From positions 19,650,695 to 19,714,694 of the forward strand of contig CM029129.1 of the NCBI GenBank assembly GCA_016859345.1: a stretch of 64,000 bases of DNA, written 5' to 3'. The notes beneath the pieces were generated by a model. It was not told the DNA's origin, searched no databases, and saw only the letters and a list, made by a program, of their open reading frames with translations. The translations under genes were made by a program, and so were the position numbers. Numbering within the stretch: the stretch's first letter is position 1; the number at the start of each line of letters is the position of its first letter. Shown one piece after another: positions 39,625 through 53,457 of the stretch. The stretch is from Istiophorus platypterus (Eukaryota > Chordata > Actinopteri > Istiophoriformes > Istiophoridae).

Positions 39625-39902
39625 ACTCCAGAGACTGTTCGGCGTGAAAATCCCAGGAGATCAGCAGGTTCAAAAAAAATCAAACCAGCCCGACTGTCAC
39701 CAACAATCGTGTCACTGTCAAAGTCACTGAGATCACATTTTTCTTCCCCCCATTCTGTTGTTTGATGTGAACATTCACTGATGCCACTGAGCTGTATCTG
39801 CATAATTCTATCCATTGCGCTGCTGACAAACGACTGGTTGAATGGATAACTGCAAAGAAGAGCAGGGGTACAGGTGTTCTTATTAAAGTGCTCGTGAGTG
39901 TA
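39625..39902 (+). mobile_element. Dispersed teleost repeat fragment
   Basis: The segment reads CTCCAGAGACTGTTCGGCGT, AATCCCAGGAGATCAGCAG, TCAAACCAGCCCGACTGTCA, GTCAAAGTCACTGAGATCAC, TTTGATGTGAACATTCACTG, CTGTATCTGCATAATTCTA and TACAGGTGTTCTTATTAAAG, closing with GTGCTCGTGAGTG. I recognise this order as a very abundant dispersed repeat of fish genomes. I am not certain of its superfamily. The end looks like a retroelement 3' terminus. Confidence 0.6.
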
Positions 39903-41791
39903 AGGACAAGTGAGGTTAATGGGGTTAATGGTTCCCACAGTGAACTGCTCTGTCCTGGATTCGACACCAGCTGGTCCCCTGTTCTTGTCGAGCTGCCGCC
40001 CATTTGACCGGGTAAAGATTCTTTAGACTAATTCACCTCTGTATCTACGCTTGGGCTAAAACTCTGTGCCCAGCTTCGCCCAGAGTCGATCGTGCCAGAC
40101 CCGACCTCCCTAAGATATTTCTCTGCCGTGCATTTGTACACAAGCAAAGGCCTGAACGGTTACAGCTCCTTGGTTTCAGTGAGGACCACTGGTAACATAT
40201 CTTGGGGCTATTTTTTCATATTCCATGAGCCCTGGACCTGCTCTTTGTCCAGCAGGCATAAACCCACCCTTACCCTTTACCTTTGCTGGTGTCAAGCCCA
40301 CATGCTGAGCCCCCCCCCACCCCACCCCCATGCAGCACGTGTCTGACTGAGCTCTGAGTGTCGCAATGGCTGCTGTTGCCAGCCCTGGCTCCAATCGAAT
40401 TCTGAGCCTGCCGGCAAACAATTTGACATCTTGCTACTCCAAGACTACTCGTCGGGTCAATGGGCAGCGTTGTTTGGTGTTCAGGTCCACAAGGGCCGCC
40501 GAAGCTTGTTAGGAACAAGTTGTGGGTTGTTGTTTTTTCTTTTTTTTTTCACTTGTTACAACAAAAAGTAAAGACTGAGAATTGAGCACCAATTTGGGCT
40601 TGAGTGCAGCGTTCCAATCAAACAGCAACCAGTGGAGTTCACTGACCTGTGAGTTTCATAGCTGTGAGTGGATATTTTGCATAATTCTGAACTACAAGTG
40701 GATGCCTAATGCATTTTAAAGGGTAAATATAGGGTGAATGATGTGTGGGCATAGTGATCAAGTGTCCTTTGCTTTAACTACAAAAGAAAAAAGAATTACA
40801 ATGGCTTGTTTGCGTATTACATTAAAGTAAACTGCTTTGTGTTACCTTGAAGCCCTGGGTGCTATGATTATGTATAATTTATAAGAAGATACAAAGGGAA
40901 AATATTAGGGACACTGATATCTAATAAAATGTCATGAACACTACATTAGCACCACAGCTAATAAACAAAACTCTGCCTCAGGGATCACAAAAAATAAATG
41001 GTATGACTGCATCTCCAGAATTTATATTAGTAAAATTGTCGCTCATGAAGTAGGTCAGTGTTGAACCCTCATTATTGTGCACACTACCCTTAAATCAGCC
41101 ACTGACACAGTTTGGACAAAATCAGACTGAGCTTAAGACGGTCGCTTGGTTATAACTCTACCGTCAGTATTTGGTACAGTAGGTCAGCAAAGAAGTTAAA
41201 TGCTATTATACATAATGCTGTTAGTTCTGAGCATGTCTATGTCAAAACCAAGTGTTTTAACCTCAGTATTGTTTAAGGTCTGTTTTTCCAGACATTTGAA
41301 AGACGCGTTTGTTTGGGTCATAATCATTTGGATTTGAATATGTATCATTTTTTGAGGCAAAGCTGGGCATTGCAATGTTTTGTGGTTCTTTGCTTCTTGT
41401 GGTAAGACAGGCAAAAATTCCACCTGCTTGACAGTTGTCTTCCAGAGAAACGGATGTATTCCCACAGTCAGTCCATTTACTTCGCACGCACAGTACAAAA
41501 AAGTCATCTTCAACACGCCACAGGTCAGTAAAGTACTCGTTTGAAATGGCAAGTAATTGTACAACTTTAAACCCTGGAGGAAATGTAATCTTGATGATGT
41601 TCAGCACTGTCAGGGGTTTGAAATATTATCTGATCACACCCGGTATAGGCAGCAATTAGAGTCAATTGGTAGTATTAACTTTTCTGCTATTGGTAACTAT
41701 TCTGCAGCACTATATCACTGTCAATTTTCATAATTCTGCCGCCGTACGCCTTCACAATGGACGTGAAATGATAAAAACCAAGCTGTTTTTG

Positions 41792-41900
41792 AAGTGTAGA
41801 CTTTCAGATTTTATTCAAGGAGTTTGACAAAAATATCATATTAACTGCTTGGGAATTACAGCCGTTTCTCTTTTTAATACAGTACATCTGAGTGGGTAAA
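41792..41900 (+). mobile_element. DNA-transposon-derived repeat fragment
   Basis: The run GTGTAGACTTTCAGATTTTA, TTCAAGGAGTTTGACAAAAA, TATC...AACTGCTTGGGAATTACAGC resembles a common fish repeat (TGTAGACTTTCAGCTTTAAT, TCAAGGGGTTGAACAAAAAT, GGAATTACAGCCATTT). I associate that repeat with a Tc1/mariner-like element. Only about 110 bases remain. Confidence 0.45.
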
Positions 41901-42049
41901 AAGTTTTGAATGGCTTGATCAGTTAACTTGTCCTCCACTTGGGTATGAATTATTATTATGCTCATGTCTCTTCACAAAGGGCACTTAATACAGAACTTAC
42001 ATTTTTTAATCTCAATTCAAATTTAATCAAAATCTCAAATACAAAGGAC

Positions 42050-42064
42050 GTGTGTGTGTGTGCG

Positions 42065-42128
<64 letters not shown>

Positions 42129-42154
42129 TGTGTTTGTGTGTATATGTGTGTGTA
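42050..42154. repeat. Long (TG)n microsatellite
   Basis: About 45 TG units with a few TTTG and TATA interruptions towards the right end. Confidence 0.95.
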
Positions 42155-42192
42155 GACTGCTGAGAAGTTTATCCTGTATCTTTGACTGAATA

Positions 42193-42219
42193 TGTGTGTG
42201 TGTGAGAGAGAGAGAGAGC
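42193..42219. repeat. Compound (TG)n(AG)n microsatellite
   Basis: Short TG run passing directly into an AG run. Confidence 0.85.
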
Positions 42220-43029
42220 AGAAGAGGGCCCTCCTGGGGTTTATTTATACAGTTCTTTTTTTTTCTTCCTTTTTTGAAGTCATTTAAGCACCCAGAACTT
42301 CCCCGGGTCATACTTTATGAACAGCTCCACCACCTCTAGCTAATATTAACATGTGGCCCATGTGAGATTTGACAAAGTCTAAACCCCCCCGGGCCAACTG
42401 AGTTCAATCCTCGAGAAAAGGCCTGGCACACATCACACAATTTTCCACGGAGCTATTTACAAAAACCTTTTCTTATGTAACGCAGAAAGACTCTAATGAA
42501 AACCTGGTGATGCAAGCATTGTATAACTGATCTAATGTGTTACAAAAAGCATACGTGGAGGAGAATTTACACCACCGGCATTAAAATCCTCTTTGCTCAG
42601 CGCAACAACATCAAACAACAGATTGAACGCACCGGTTTCCACCTGTTGTTAGATGTTAGGCTGGAATCCCGCAAACAATAAGGCTCAAAGGGGGAAATAT
42701 GTTGATTGATGAAAAACACAGTTCTGCACAACATTTTTAAAGACCTCGTCTCAAACCAAGGTCATCACACAGATGATTGAACATCAAAAGTAATTTATGT
42801 TTCTTTGTGGTAAACATATGAAATGCTTTACTGAGAACTATCATCACGTACTACGAGGAGGAAGTAGGAAGTGTGAGTGAGAAACGTGCATGCACACATC
42901 ATGTAAACATGTATACAGATTTGTCTAATGCGAGGTCCTCTTTTTACCACAGGTTTTCAAAATGGTATCCCAAAGGCTATTACCAGGTTTTTGTTTTGTT
43001 TTTTAAACACATGCATGCGTGTATTTCGA

Positions 43030-43165
43030 GCACTGAGATAGACGGGCGACCTGTTAGAAAATAAACCAGCATCTTGCCAAATGCATGCTGGAACGTGGAG
43101 CTCGAGCCCCCTGCAACCTTGAAACCGGATAAGCAGATTTGGAAAATGGATAGGTACACGGATAG
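43030..43165 (+). mobile_element. Dispersed repeat tail ending in GGATAAGC...AAAATGGATA
   Basis: The segment reads GATAGACGGGCGACCTGTT and later GAGCCCCCTGCAACCTTGAA, CCGGATAAGCAGATTTGGA and AAATGGATAGG. It follows a common fish repeat: ATAGACTGGCGACCTGTCC ... CCCCCTGCGACCC ... GGATAAGCGG ... AAATGGATGGA. The sequence between the two blocks is diverged. Confidence 0.55.
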
Positions 43166-44216
43166 TGTAAATTTTACGCAAATTGGAGCCCTGACTATGA
43201 AATCAGGATCTGCCCACACATAAACAGAGAAAAATAAAAATAAACCTGTTTGACCAAACAACCTTTAACAACACTGAGGCATAGATCATAGGCGTGATTT
43301 CCAATTTTTTTTTTCTTTTTCCCTGCATCGCCTCCAGAATATCCTTTCATGTAACATCAAATGAGGGGCAGAATGTAATATCAGAAGCGTTTAAAAATCT
43401 AAAAACATTAAAGCAAAATAAAAAAATCAAAATGCTAAAAAACTATTTAATGAAATCAACTTCTGCTCGTTTGTAGTACTCGTCTCATCTGACAATTATA
43501 AATCTTTTTTTTTTTTTTTTTACAGATTTTTGTTTTTTTAAATTAAATTATCAAATATTTATAATTTTGAGTGTTAACTTTGGGGGAAAGTAAAAAGTTT
43601 CGTATCATAATTTGACCAAACATAGACACATCAACAGGTTGTGTATGGTATTTTATTCCACTTCTGAAATTCAAGGTGAGGGACAGAAGGAAAGCTTTAT
43701 TCATATAGGTGTCGATCTTTGGCTGCCTGGCTACTTTATATTAGAAATTCATTCCCAGTGTGGAAATATATAAGAAATTAAAAAAAAAAAAAATTAATAA
43801 GAGTTCTAAGTGTCTTCTAATATTCCCTGTGGAGACTTACATTGTGTTGTTGCTTTTTTAATTCACTGAAGCTTCACTTCTTGCCCTTAAGGACAAACAC
43901 CAATTTTCCAGGTGCTTTCAGCATGGTAACCAGCTTATGTTTGCAAATTGATTTCATTCAGCCATAAAAACAGCTTTGATCTGTGAGAATTTCTATCCCT
44001 TTGTGATTTTATCCCATAATAATGTGCCACTATGCACGTAGTGAAAGTGATTGGTGTTCTTTAGGAAGAGATTCATTTATTGCACTTTGTCACATGAAAC
44101 TAAGGACATAACTATGGCAATATTGAGAACACTGTGGAAGGGCCCTGAATGCTGAGGTTTTTACTCTGACTGATTGGAACTCCTCTCAGGGTGACATTGG
44201 GTAGTTACTAAACTGC

Positions 44217-44219
<3 letters not shown>

Positions 44220-44261
<42 letters not shown>

Positions 44262-44267
44262 TATAAA
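44220..44267. repeat. (AT)n microsatellite
   Basis: About 19 AT units followed by AAATATATAAA. Confidence 0.9.
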
Positions 44268-47200
44268 TTAAGGTGCAAGCTGTTGTTGTAACAGGTGCAA
44301 CAAAAACAAACAGGAGATAGTGGGAGTCATCAATCAAGTGTTGTCTCTACATGCCCTCAACCCTAGTAGAAGGTTTAATCGTCCCAAATAAAAGTGAAAA
44401 ACACCTGTGGGTGAGCCATGTTTCTGAGTCTAGCTTATGGAATGTTATCAATGAATGTCATTCTCAGTCCTCACACCAAAACTTGGATAACATTTGTTCT
44501 TTAATTGAACCTTAAATGTGCTTAAATATGTTGGAACTTCTTTAGACTAGGCAGGTTTATTCAAATGGCAACTTTCCAACACGAAGTAAATCAAAGTGCT
44601 TTCCGTAAGACGAGGAAATGCATTGAAACATCATTTAAAATTCAATAGGGAGGAATGTATAAATCATCACAGTACACGTCTTATTCAGAGATGAACTAAT
44701 ACTTTATTTTTGAGTGTGCGCTATGTTTATTAAATCCTCAAATGCTCAAGTACAAGCTTCTGAAGAGTGTCTCCCTGCATCAGATAAAAAGTGTCCTAGA
44801 ACCTCATACTGATGCAGAGACTCATGCATAGCCGTCACGTACTTCCAGCAGGCATCATACCTTAATCCCAGATTAGGCTTTGAAGCAAGGTTATTCAGTC
44901 ATTAATCTTAGAGGCTGTACATCATTTGATGTGTTTCCATCAGTATCTAACTGCGGCTCTCGATTCCCCATGTGTAGAATTACGTCCTGTAAAAGAAAAG
45001 GTTGGGTTGCATTACACAAAACTCTGACTCATCAATGATGCATCGGTATGCATTCCCTCTAGTGTCTTACTCCTCCTTTTTTTTTTAATCCTACACTGCT
45101 TCCTTGTCAGGATTTTCATTCTTGAAGCAACCATCACAATGAATACTTTCTTTTTACTCTTGTGAAAGCAGAAAATCGGTGGAAATTTGTGAGATATAAC
45201 TTCCTCTTCTTTTAAACAACTTTTTAAACTACTTCAGTGACACTCACATGTTTTCTTTTATACCACCAGGTTCTGAAATCCTGACCCCTAGTCACATTAT
45301 GCTGGGTAAACAAAAATAAAAATAAATTAATTGTCTTCCATATCTATATTAACTCCTGACATGACCAGACCCATCCAGGCCAGAAGACCCTGAGCCGCAT
45401 CTGTGTTGCAGGCTTTTGCAAATTGTTCACTCGCAATGGCTGTCACTGGTCAAAACATCTATATTTATCCTAAAGGTGTTTCTCTTAACTTACGTCCTCT
45501 GGTAATGCATATTCTGATTAAACTTCCAGTCTCTTATTCATTTGACACAACCTGTTACACAACTTGACACAAAAGCTACTGAAAAATGCCAAATGCATTA
45601 TTTCCTCTGGCTCATGGAGGACAGATCTCAGTATTAAGCGACACTGCAATTAGATTTGGGTTTTGCTGTATACAAGTGGAAAAATTTGTCACTTGGTTGC
45701 CTAAGGCATCAGGATTCATTATCTTGGGACCATGAATATTTAAAGCAAACTGCTTCAAAATCTGGCTGTTTGTTCGGGGAACATGGCACAGTGTTGACAA
45801 TGGTAAATTTTTTTTCCCCCCACACAGTAGAAGTAAATGAAACATCACTTCCCCAGAACTGCACTGAATCTTCCTGGGGATAAATAGCAGGTTTTATGGA
45901 GCGGTCGACCCAGGGCCCACACTTGCTACACCCCATAAAAATCACACCCGTCTTTCCTCTTGTTATTATAGATTAAATGTTATTGTTTTCTGCTTATTTA
46001 AAACTCACTCTGCTACATCAAATCATCAATTTCCTTGTCATCTATTTAAAAAATTGTATATAACTGTCTATGCCTTTGCTTTGTTTTGTTGCATTTCCAT
46101 GATCTGACAATGTTCTCTGTCTTTTACCCCTTGGACGGGCCCTTGCCTCCCTCCCTCTCTCTCCTTGCCTCCTTGGCTGCCTTTAATTTGGTTTTATTTA
46201 ATTAATTTTTGAGATATTGAGTGAAAGGTTCAATTTTGTGACCCGTTTAGTTCAATAATGCTGAGGAGGTTAGTCAGTCCAGATTCAAAACACAGACAGT
46301 CTTCATTTGTTTTACAGATTTTGTTGTTGCTGCTGTTTCAACCACAGTCAGCTCCGTTGCTCTCATGTCTGCCAGGCTGCTGCAAAAATGAGAGGAAATC
46401 GACCAGTTACGTTCCCAACAGGGATATTAAAGGAATATTATATAATAGGAATTTTATAAAGGGCTTGAAATTATAGGCTGCTGAGTGAATCATTTTTTAA
46501 TGATTCAGAACTTGTTGATATTGTTTCATTTTTCATGCAGTCATAAACCACGTCTCCCACTGCTTTCATGACCGAAAAAATGGGTATAATCAATAACCAA
46601 TTTCAAGTTGGGTGTTTTTCTTTTTTTTATGCATACAGAAATGGAACTAGTTAAAGCTGCTTTAAATAAGAACAACTGACTTGATTTTTAAGGTGCAGAT
46701 CAAGTGATTTGCCTCAGATTTCTGTCTCAGGTAAATATGATTTGGACCTGGGAGACTAGTGGATATATAACTTCCCGTAAAAAATAAAAACAAAAACAAA
46801 AAGAAAACACCTGGGTGAAACCATCATTAGAATCCATCACTGCCAAAGCAATAGTACAGTGTATGAAAATATGAAGATATACAGTCAGTTCAAGGATTAT
46901 AACTGTCCGAAAGGAAAAAAGAAAGACAAACAAACAGACATAAAAACACAAGAAAACACATAAACCAAGGTATAGAGCTGGCAACACTAAAGGGTTTCAG
47001 TCTCCACTCGGTATAAGACCCTGGCTCACGCTGCCAGTGATGTATACATGCACAATCCCGACTCACAATTCCTGCTTCCCCTCCGTTCCTTATGTGTCCT
47101 ACATAATGTATACATCTCTTAAAGCATGAATCAGAATTAGTTCCGGAGCTCTCTATGACCAACATACCGTGTAAAGGCCTGAGGGTAAGTTCATACACGT

Positions 47201-47832
47201 ACCACCGTGTGTCATAATCACGCTTACATAAATGTATGATAAAGGCGAGGAGACAAACCAGGACAGGCGTACGCATCTTGTAATGGTGTCACTGTCAATC
47301 TGGTCTTGATCAAGTTCAAGCCTGAGATCTTCAAAGCAGAAACACATTTTCCCTCTGTTCAGTTAAAGGCAAACAAATTTCTTGGAACACTACTTTCTTA
47401 AGGACAAAAGTAAACAGTCTTAACCGCTTTTGTGTGAGATACAGTGAAACTAATTGAAAACCAGACTCAGTTACCTCCTCCATATTATTCCTGACCTAAA
47501 TTCTGACTCCTTTTGTTTTCTTGTCCATCCAGTGTTTCAGTACAGAAAAAGACATCAATAACAGTGGACAGACTGCCAGATTGCTACAGGGAATTCAGTG
47601 TCCCCAGAGGATGAATCCTAATGTCTATGGGTAACTTCATGATTCTCTTTTTTTTTTTTTTTTTTAAATAATAATCTCTGAGTAAATTTTAATCTCTGTA
47701 GTGGCTATTTGAATTCATAAAGGTCTAATGAAATGATAGATGATGATCCTGCAGCGGCTGTGAACAGTTTCTGATTTATCCATTAACATTCATGTGCTTC
47801 CTACCTGATCAGGGTATGAAGAAGGAAGTGTC
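44268..47832. other. Gene-free stretch
   Basis: No gene, RNA gene or recognisable mobile element. AT-rich sequence with poly-A/T runs. Confidence 0.45.
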
Positions 47833-47869
47833 TGTGTCTGTGTGTGTGTGTGGTGGTGGGGGGGGGGGC
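47833..47869. repeat. (TG)n run followed by a poly-G tract
   Basis: TG units, then TGGTGG, then twelve G residues. Confidence 0.85.
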
Positions 47870-48384
47870 TGAAGGAGAGGATAAAGGGTTACAGAAATGC
47901 AGACACATATAAGGAACAGAACATAATTAAAAGAATCGACTCTTGAAAATGTTATTCTGTGACTGTAAGACTGTGATTAAGCACCATGATTGAATTCTTG
48001 CTATCACTTACTATCTCTATATGTTGCATTTTAAAACATACACAAGTTTAACTGGGGTATCTAATTAGAATGAACGACTTGTGGATCAAGTCCAACTTAA
48101 TCTGTCATGCCGCATTCTCAATATTGGAAATAGAGGATGAGGAGATTGGGCAGCTATAGAGGAGTGGGGGAGAGAAGGGTCTTTGAAGAAGGGAAAGAGA
48201 TGAGTGTGTTGGACCATATCAAAGCTCTTGGTTTATGTTTCCGTCTGGCTCGCTTGTGTTTCACTCATTGCACTTTGCCATAATAGTCTGTCACTTGTGC
48301 CTCACCTCTGTCAGGAAGGCAGCTATGCAATTCAATATAAATATTATACAGACAATTCTTACCCGATAGCTCTATTAGAAGTCT

Positions 48385-48492
48385 CCATCCATCCTTCTAT
48401 TTTCCACTGCTTATCTGTGGGTCTGGGTCGCGGCGGCGGCAGGTTAAGCAGGGGTAGTCCAGCGGTCCCTCTCCCCTGCAACGCTATCAGGA
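48385..48492 (-). mobile_element. Dispersed repeat tail (reverse orientation)
   Basis: TCCATCCATCCTTCTATTTT, CCACTGCTTATCTGTGGGTC, TGGGTCGCGGCGGCGGCAGG and AGTCCAGCGGTCCCTCTCCC follow a common fish repeat whose tail reads ATGGATGGA when reversed. The tail resembles that at 43030-43165, while the body is a different variant. Confidence 0.55.
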
Positions 48493-51400
48493 GTTTCTTG
48501 ATGTGAAAATGTTTTTTTAAAAGGTCGGAGTCAGAGAATAGAGAGGTTACGCGTAAGCAAGCAATTTCGGCAAGGAGAATTGAAGGGGGAGAACTGGGAT
48601 GAAACACAAAGGGACAAAAACAATATTTCATCTGAAAATATTTTTTTAAAAAGCTGAAAACAGAAAGACAGAGTGACAGCGAGGGGGCATGTGTGAGAGA
48701 GGGATTGAGAGGTTGTGTTTTCACATAAAGCACAAGTGACACAGAGAAAGCCAGGCATCACAGCTCAGCCCCTGGTTCTGAGTGAGGGTCACTGTTTCTC
48801 ACCTTGACGCTGAGCATCAACTAACGTCCAGTAATGAACAGAGGCTCCTGGTGGATTTACGGTGACATATAAACAAGGCCGGCGACGGCCCGGCTTTACG
48901 CTTTCAGGGGGAAAAGACCCGTCTCCAAACTGCTGATGGCCCTGCTCCAAACGAGATAGTTAAGAACGGCACGATCAATGAGGACATTATCATTTTTTTT
49001 TTTACAGGGTCAAGCCTGGCCGCGGCTTCCCTCCCACTGGATTAGGTCTTGCTCTTTGGTTTTTTCTTTTTCTCAACAATGTTTGGCTCTTCACTGTTTA
49101 AGCCCTGTAACTGAATGCATAATCTGAGGGGATGCTATGTGTAAGAATCGCTTTAGCGAGACATGACAGGAACGTTGACCTGTTGTTATTGCAACTGCAC
49201 AGAGCACAAGTGGTCTTAGCTTGTGGCCGCGAGGCATGAAACAGTAATTGCTATTTGTTTTTCACACCTTGTATTAATAGATTAATACATTGTTGCAGGA
49301 AGAACAGCGGAGCAGGAAGTGGTTTGTGTTGACCATAGCTCAGAGGAGGCGTTCCTCACCATCATCCTCTGTTTTATTTTGTTTCACAAGTTGTTATACA
49401 ATATAAATTTGTAGTTAAGGGTTTGCAGACACCGGGGAGGCCAGTGAGAAACATTAAAATGAATAATCTGTGCCTATTTAAGAATGCACTGCCTCCTGAA
49501 CCCCTGATTGAATCCGATGTGTCTTGTTGGGAACAGAGTTTGTGTCTTCGAGTGTTTGTGCTCCAAAAAATAAAAAAAAATTTTAAAGTACGTGAACAGA
49601 AATAAAAGTAATGAAATGTGTGTATAAGAGAGGCATTCATGTGGGAAAAAAAGTAGGCAGACAAGGTCAGGCTGTAATCAGCACTGTAATAAGTAAGCGA
49701 GGAGTGAAGTATAGTGAGCTGAAAAAGGGTTTCCTGTTCAAGAATAACTTGAGAGGCAAACACTAATAGTCAGAGAGAGGAGCTGCAGAGGGAGACAGAG
49801 CTGAGAGAAGCAGATCAACAATCATCCCAGCTGCACAGTTCATTAAGACTTATTCTGTCGCACACAGTTAGCCCACTGTTTAATTGAAGAGGACAGCTAG
49901 ACCATGCCCTTGTGGAATTGCAGCACTGAGTGCATTTGGGAATGCAACGCAACAGCAAGCTTCTGTCACACTAAGACTTGTCACATGATGCTCCCAGGGA
50001 CTGCAAAAACCAAAACACAGCCGCACATTACAGGGTCTCGGCAGAGGCTCGGAGTTGGTAATGCACTATAGAGGAGGGACTCTCTGCGGATCCACATTAG
50101 GGCCACATGGTTAATTGTGGCGGAGTGAACGCAGTGAAGTTCTCAAAGTCAGACTGGATATAAATATATTTAGGAATCGTCCCTGTCCCCTGGAAAATCA
50201 TGTTTAATGTATGTGGGCCTAATTCGCTTTGCCAAGAACATTTATAGAAACTGTGGCGATTATGTTTTATAGCAATGTTTCATTGTCGTATGAGGGAAAT
50301 GCCATGTTTTTGACACACATGCAAGTAGGGACGTTAATACCGGAGGCTGGAGTTAACACACTGAGGCACATCCTGTATGTGGTTGGGTTTAAGGTCAGTG
50401 TCAAATATAAACACATGCAGCACATCCTGTTTCGTGCCTGTTGGCTTTTTTCAATATTTAGCCGCGGCCATGATCTTTACCTGATCTTTACCACTCGCTT
50501 TGTGTGACCATAAACATGAATTACATCAATCATGCTTTAGTCGCTGCAAGCAGAAAACAAAATAAGCAGAAAAACAAATTAGACATGTTGTCACATGGGG
50601 TTTTGCTTGCACATTCTGGATGAATATTTTGGGACTTAGATACATTCATTAAAAATGTTAACTCGTTATATTAATTCGAGGGGCCTTATGTTTCCCCTCA
50701 TTGGGGGGGAAACAGAGACGGTTTTGTTAGCAATATGTTTAGACTTTGTGTGATTTTTCCAATCTTGTTGTGCGCTGCAGAAAACAGTGTTCAGTGAATA
50801 TCCGCTGTGTCTGTTTTGGTCATTTCTCATTTCATGTAAAGACATGATTTTTAATGGTTGCCAGCGTTACCTATTTTTGAATACTTACAAGATAAGACTG
50901 GCCCATCCTTCTCTTATGATCATTGCTGCAGCAGGGGAAAATCAAGACCTTATATGTCCACATGCTTTTCGTACAACCGACCATCCAACCCAAACTCATA
51001 TCTGAGACTTTTTGCCCGAGGATCTAAATCATCAGCGGCTATCTCGCTGCAGAAAAGTAATTTATCTTTTCATATTTCGTTCCACGTATAAAAATGAACA
51101 GTTTCAGACTGTATTTTGTAGAGGGATCGGGACTGCCATTTTTTTTTGTATGGCAAGGACTGTCTGCACTTTTTGCTTCCGTCCGTCGTTTCTTGAAGGT
51201 TTCATGTACGCTTGCAAGCATACAGGCGGTTTGACATCATCGTCTCCTGTGATTGATCAGAGGCAAGTGGGCAGGTGATTGGAAAGTGAAAGCAAGGCAA
51301 GAACAGAGGTCTGAGGACGGAGCAGATTTCAAATCATCCTATTGGCGTATTTCTTTTCTTTTTTGGGTAACCACACGCTTCTGTCGTCCATATGTTGCAT

Positions 51401-53457
51401 TGGCATAGAGCCTAACGCTCAAACAGAGCAGCCAGTTAACCAGCTGGGGTTCAGGATGCACACACCATAACCACTATATTTCTCAGCAGCAGATCCAGTC
51501 CTGCGGTTTCAGTATGTGTGATACCGGGACTGCTGTCACTGCTGTGCTTTCCCAGCTAACTCACTGCTTGTTTGCCTGTTTGCCTGAACAGGAACTGTGG
51601 TTGTTGCATAAGCAGGCTTGATGTGGGTAGAGGAGGCAGATAGAGACCCTGCTTTGTATTATTGAGATGTCTAATGTATAATCATCTTTGACGTCCCATT
51701 TTCTGTCTTAGAGTGCACTCCTGTTTAGCTTGGGGGGGGGGGTGTTGTGATATTGTTTAGGTCTGTATCCAGAAGATTATGTAATCATCAACACATGAGA
51801 TACATGCTGTTGTGTCAGAGTTTATCGGTGTGCACCACCAAAGAGAAACAAGTACTAATGGTAAAGAAAGTGCTTCATAATTGACTTCGGTCTAGCAAGC
51901 TTTGTGTTGGTTTTGGTTATCAAAATACTTTGCTGAAACTTAAACTTAAACACAATCAGACAAGAAAATAATAAAACAAGATAGTGATCGCATCAAGGTT
52001 TGTAAGCAAATCCCTTATTTTTCAACTCCATTAAAATCTTCTTCTGAATCTCAAATGACCTCAATGGGTGTTTTGGGGCCATTAAATATCTGCAAGCTTT
52101 ATGTTACCTCCAGCTATTTTACAAAATTCAATTTAAAATGATTTTTTTTTTTTTTTTATTGATTTCCTACATTCTCCTTTGCTTGAGGGAAAAATAAGGC
52201 CGCTGACCCTTCCGCATCAGGGAGAGTGTTTAGGAGCGCACAAACCATGAAGAGTAGCTATTACCAAAGTCGGGGGAAACGATGATGCCGGAGTCCGCGA
52301 GCATAAAGGCTTAAATCCATTCCGCCTTGCCCACTTTCCCTCTGGTCCATGCACAGTGAACTGTAATTTTGTAATGTGTGGGCAAATGTGAGGACTTCTG
52401 CCGGGAGCTCAGGGGCAATGCGGCATGCACGCGGGAATATATCGTGAGAGGAAAATCGTCTCCGGTAACGAAAATAACAAGAGCACGTGGCGTCGTTATG
52501 GAAACATCTTGGCCCCCGATGAAGGCCGGGTTCTTGGCAGTGTACCACCAGGGTCTAGGAATGGAGGTGGAATGTCTCTTTACCCTCTGACGGGAGGGTT
52601 TTTTTGATGATGGGAGGGATCTGCAGCCCTTTTATCAACTACCGAGGAACGAAAATGGTCCCTCTTTGAGAGCACTTCACACGAGGGCACAGTGGGTAAA
52701 GCAATAAACTGACTGAAATATTGACAGGTATCCAGGACTCTGGATATCCCTCTGATTCTGGTGATCCCCTGACTTCTCCTTTAGTGCAACTGGCAGCTTT
52801 CCTTTTTTTTTTTTTTTGCTTTCAAGTCAAACGTTTATGGACGAATTGCTATGAGATCTGGTTCCATGGTTCCTACGCCCTTCTCAGGATGAATTAGCCT
52901 ATAATTGCTTTCGAGGTTCACTGAACTTTGTCTCTGGTACCATCATCAGGTCAAAATTGTAATTTGTCTAATACTCTGATTTACAACTGAACACCTGCAA
53001 AACAAATTATTCCAATCGATCACAGTTGCACTCTGTGTTTAATGCTAATTAGAAAATTTTATCATGCAAAACTAATATTTATGTTATTTATTCATTTACT
53101 TTTTGTGAGTTGTTTTTTTTCTTTGGGGATTTAACAGTTAGACAGAATAGACTGATCTTGGCCATCCTTGTATTTAACATCAGACTTAATGGAGTCTGTG
53201 ACTATGACGGGACGTTGAGTGCTGCTCTTAAAACCACTCTTATTAAAAAGTGGTAGTGGGAAACGACACTGCATGTGTAGATCTGCCAGTCGGAGGGAGC
53301 TGAAGTGGGGATAATCATGACAATTAATAGCGAGGGATGTTTGCAGAAGTGAAAGTGAAATTAGCCTTGAGGCTGATTTGATGAGTCACGTCTCAACGTG
53401 GCCCTGTTACGCCACGCCAGCACAGCGGCACCTTATCTCACTCCAAACTCCGCCGCC
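48493..53457. other. Gene-free stretch
   Basis: No gene recognised. A moderately CpG-rich patch lies near 52200-52560 without a convincing exon. Poly-T runs occur at about 52142-52158 and 52803-52818. Confidence 0.45.
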